Shown in pieces: positions 6,475 to 6,765 of a stretch of 6,765 nucleotides of DNA. The translations under genes and the position numbers were made by a program. The stretch comes from an uncultured Hyphomicrobiales bacterium. Its GTDB lineage: Bacteria > Pseudomonadota > Alphaproteobacteria > Rhizobiales > CAJQND01. The notes below the pieces were generated by a model. That model saw only the letters and a list, made by a program, of their open reading frames with translations. It made no database searches and was not told where the DNA came from. Where the stretch lies: contig CAJQND010000167.1 of the NCBI GenBank assembly GCA_905479595.1, positions 1-6,765 of the forward strand. The letters are read 5' to 3'. Every line of letters starts with the position of its first letter. The first letter of the stretch is position 1.

Positions 6475-6533
6475 CCACTTTCCCTCATCTGGAAGCACGA
6501 GACGTCCGTGGTCGCTTGCTGGGGGAGAGGTGG
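6475..6533. repeat. Long imperfect inverted repeat in a C-rich intergenic tract
   Basis: The arm at 6475-6487 (CCACTTTCCCTCA) pairs with 6520-6533 (TGGGGGAGAGGTGG) with one bulged A and a few G-T pairs; an inner AAGC (6493-6496) pairs with GCTT (6514-6517). It sits in a tract (about 6437-6490) whose plus strand is strongly C-rich and G-poor. Dispersed intergenic palindromic elements in alphaproteobacterial genomes have this general look, but copy number cannot be judged from one window. Confidence 0.4.
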
Positions 6534-6547
6534 CGCTCCGAAGTGAA

Positions 6548-6744
6548 TTTTGAATATTACGGTTCAAAAGCCATTCTTGGCGATCAACTTTTCCGTGCTC
6601 GGCGACGCCTCCGCTCGGGTTGATCTTCTAACAGGACGCGGCCGGACCATGCCCGGCTTCCGCTGGAAGTCTGTGCAGAGCACTAGTCACGAAGACGCTG
6701 GCCGGTTAACGGGTATCCCCGAAACCCCATGCCCATTGGTATGG
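6548..6744 (+). other. Hairpin-dense stretch, possible structured RNA or leader
   Basis: Several perfect or near-perfect short stems follow one another: TTTTGAA 6548-6554 with TTCAAAA 6563-6569; GATCAAC 6582-6588 with GTTGATC 6619-6625; GCCGG 6641-6645 with CCGGC 6653-6657; CTTCC 6657-6661 with GGAAG 6665-6669; GTGC 6673-6676 with GCAC 6680-6683; and CCATGCC 6727-6733 with GGTATGG 6738-6744 (one G-T pair, CATT loop). I do not recognise it as tRNA, SRP RNA, RNase P RNA or a known riboswitch. The transcribed strand is not proven. One plus frame is open from TTG 6550 to the window edge (72 codons, no recognisable domain, no clear ribosome site), so a partial gene is the competing reading. Confidence 0.3.
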
Positions 6745-6752
6745 AACCTTAC

Positions 6753-6765
6753 GGGAGCCACCGTG
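6753..6765 (+). promoter_or_regulatory. Possible ribosome site and GTG start at the window edge
   Basis: GGGAG at 6753-6757 is followed after 5 bases by GTG at 6763-6765, the last bases of the window. This could be the start of the next plus-strand gene, with the preceding hairpins as its leader. Nothing downstream is visible, so this is only a possibility. Confidence 0.2.

Noticed and set aside
6349..6567. Small overlapping open frames after folD on both strands (72 codons minus, 61 codons plus)
   Set aside because: They overlap each other, span the terminator hairpin and the C-rich repeat-like tract, and resemble translated intergenic repeats.
6553..6590. tRNA T-arm-like GGTTCAAAAGCC
   Set aside because: No acceptor, D or anticodon stem can be assembled around it; the bases fit the TTTTGAA/TTCAAAA hairpin better.
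6640..6765. Cobalamin riboswitch suggested by CGGGAGCCACC
   Set aside because: The conserved core and the B12 box are absent, and only a short string matches.

Overview
The window looks like a piece of an alphaproteobacterial chromosome, most likely from the Hyphomicrobiales (Rhizobiales) or a close marine relative. This is inferred from protein character (FCD-type GntR regulator, SpuC-like transaminase) and from the yggT - DUF167 - folD order. No rRNA or other taxonomic marker is present, so the placement is moderate in confidence.

Region 1 (1-164) is downstream of the regulator gene and holds no supportable gene. Region 2 (165-4661) is a divergent catabolic unit. A GntR/FCD repressor-type gene (165-869, minus) faces a tightly packed three-gene operon (plus): a class III omega-aminotransferase (1011-2420), an agmatinase/guanidino-acid ureohydrolase (2428-3414) and an M20 N-carbamoyl-amino-acid amidohydrolase-like enzyme (3414-4661, start overlapping the previous stop by one base). 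The 141-bp gap between regulator and operon carries two 17-bp sites with TGTGATCACA cores. They are inverted copies of each other (16 of 17 positions identical) placed symmetrically about position 948, and are a strong candidate operator pair for the local regulator. Region 3 (4793-6340) is a housekeeping block in the same direction: yggT membrane protein, DUF167/YggU protein and folD, followed by a likely intrinsic terminator (6400-6425). Region 4 (6426-6765) has no recognisable gene. It holds a C-rich tract, a long imperfect hairpin, and then about 200 nt dense in small hairpins that may be a structured RNA or leader. One plus frame stays open to the window edge.

Working model (inference): the ureohydrolase removes urea from a guanidino compound, the M20 enzyme removes a carbamoyl group from a ureido compound, and the aminotransferase oxidises the released omega-amine. 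If the shared product is beta-alanine, 3-guanidinopropionate and 3-ureidopropionate would both enter the route and leave as malonate semialdehyde. Putrescine or GABA (from agmatine or 4-guanidinobutyrate) are alternatives. The regulator would sense a substrate or intermediate. No transporter, urease or semialdehyde dehydrogenase lies in the window.

Most worth a second look: the symmetric operator pair; the ureohydrolase start, where the well-placed ribosome site and ATG are out of frame with the conserved N-terminus; loss of the usual substrate-binding Asn in the M20 enzyme; loss of most metal-ligand positions in the FCD domain of the regulator; and the hairpin-dense 3' end.
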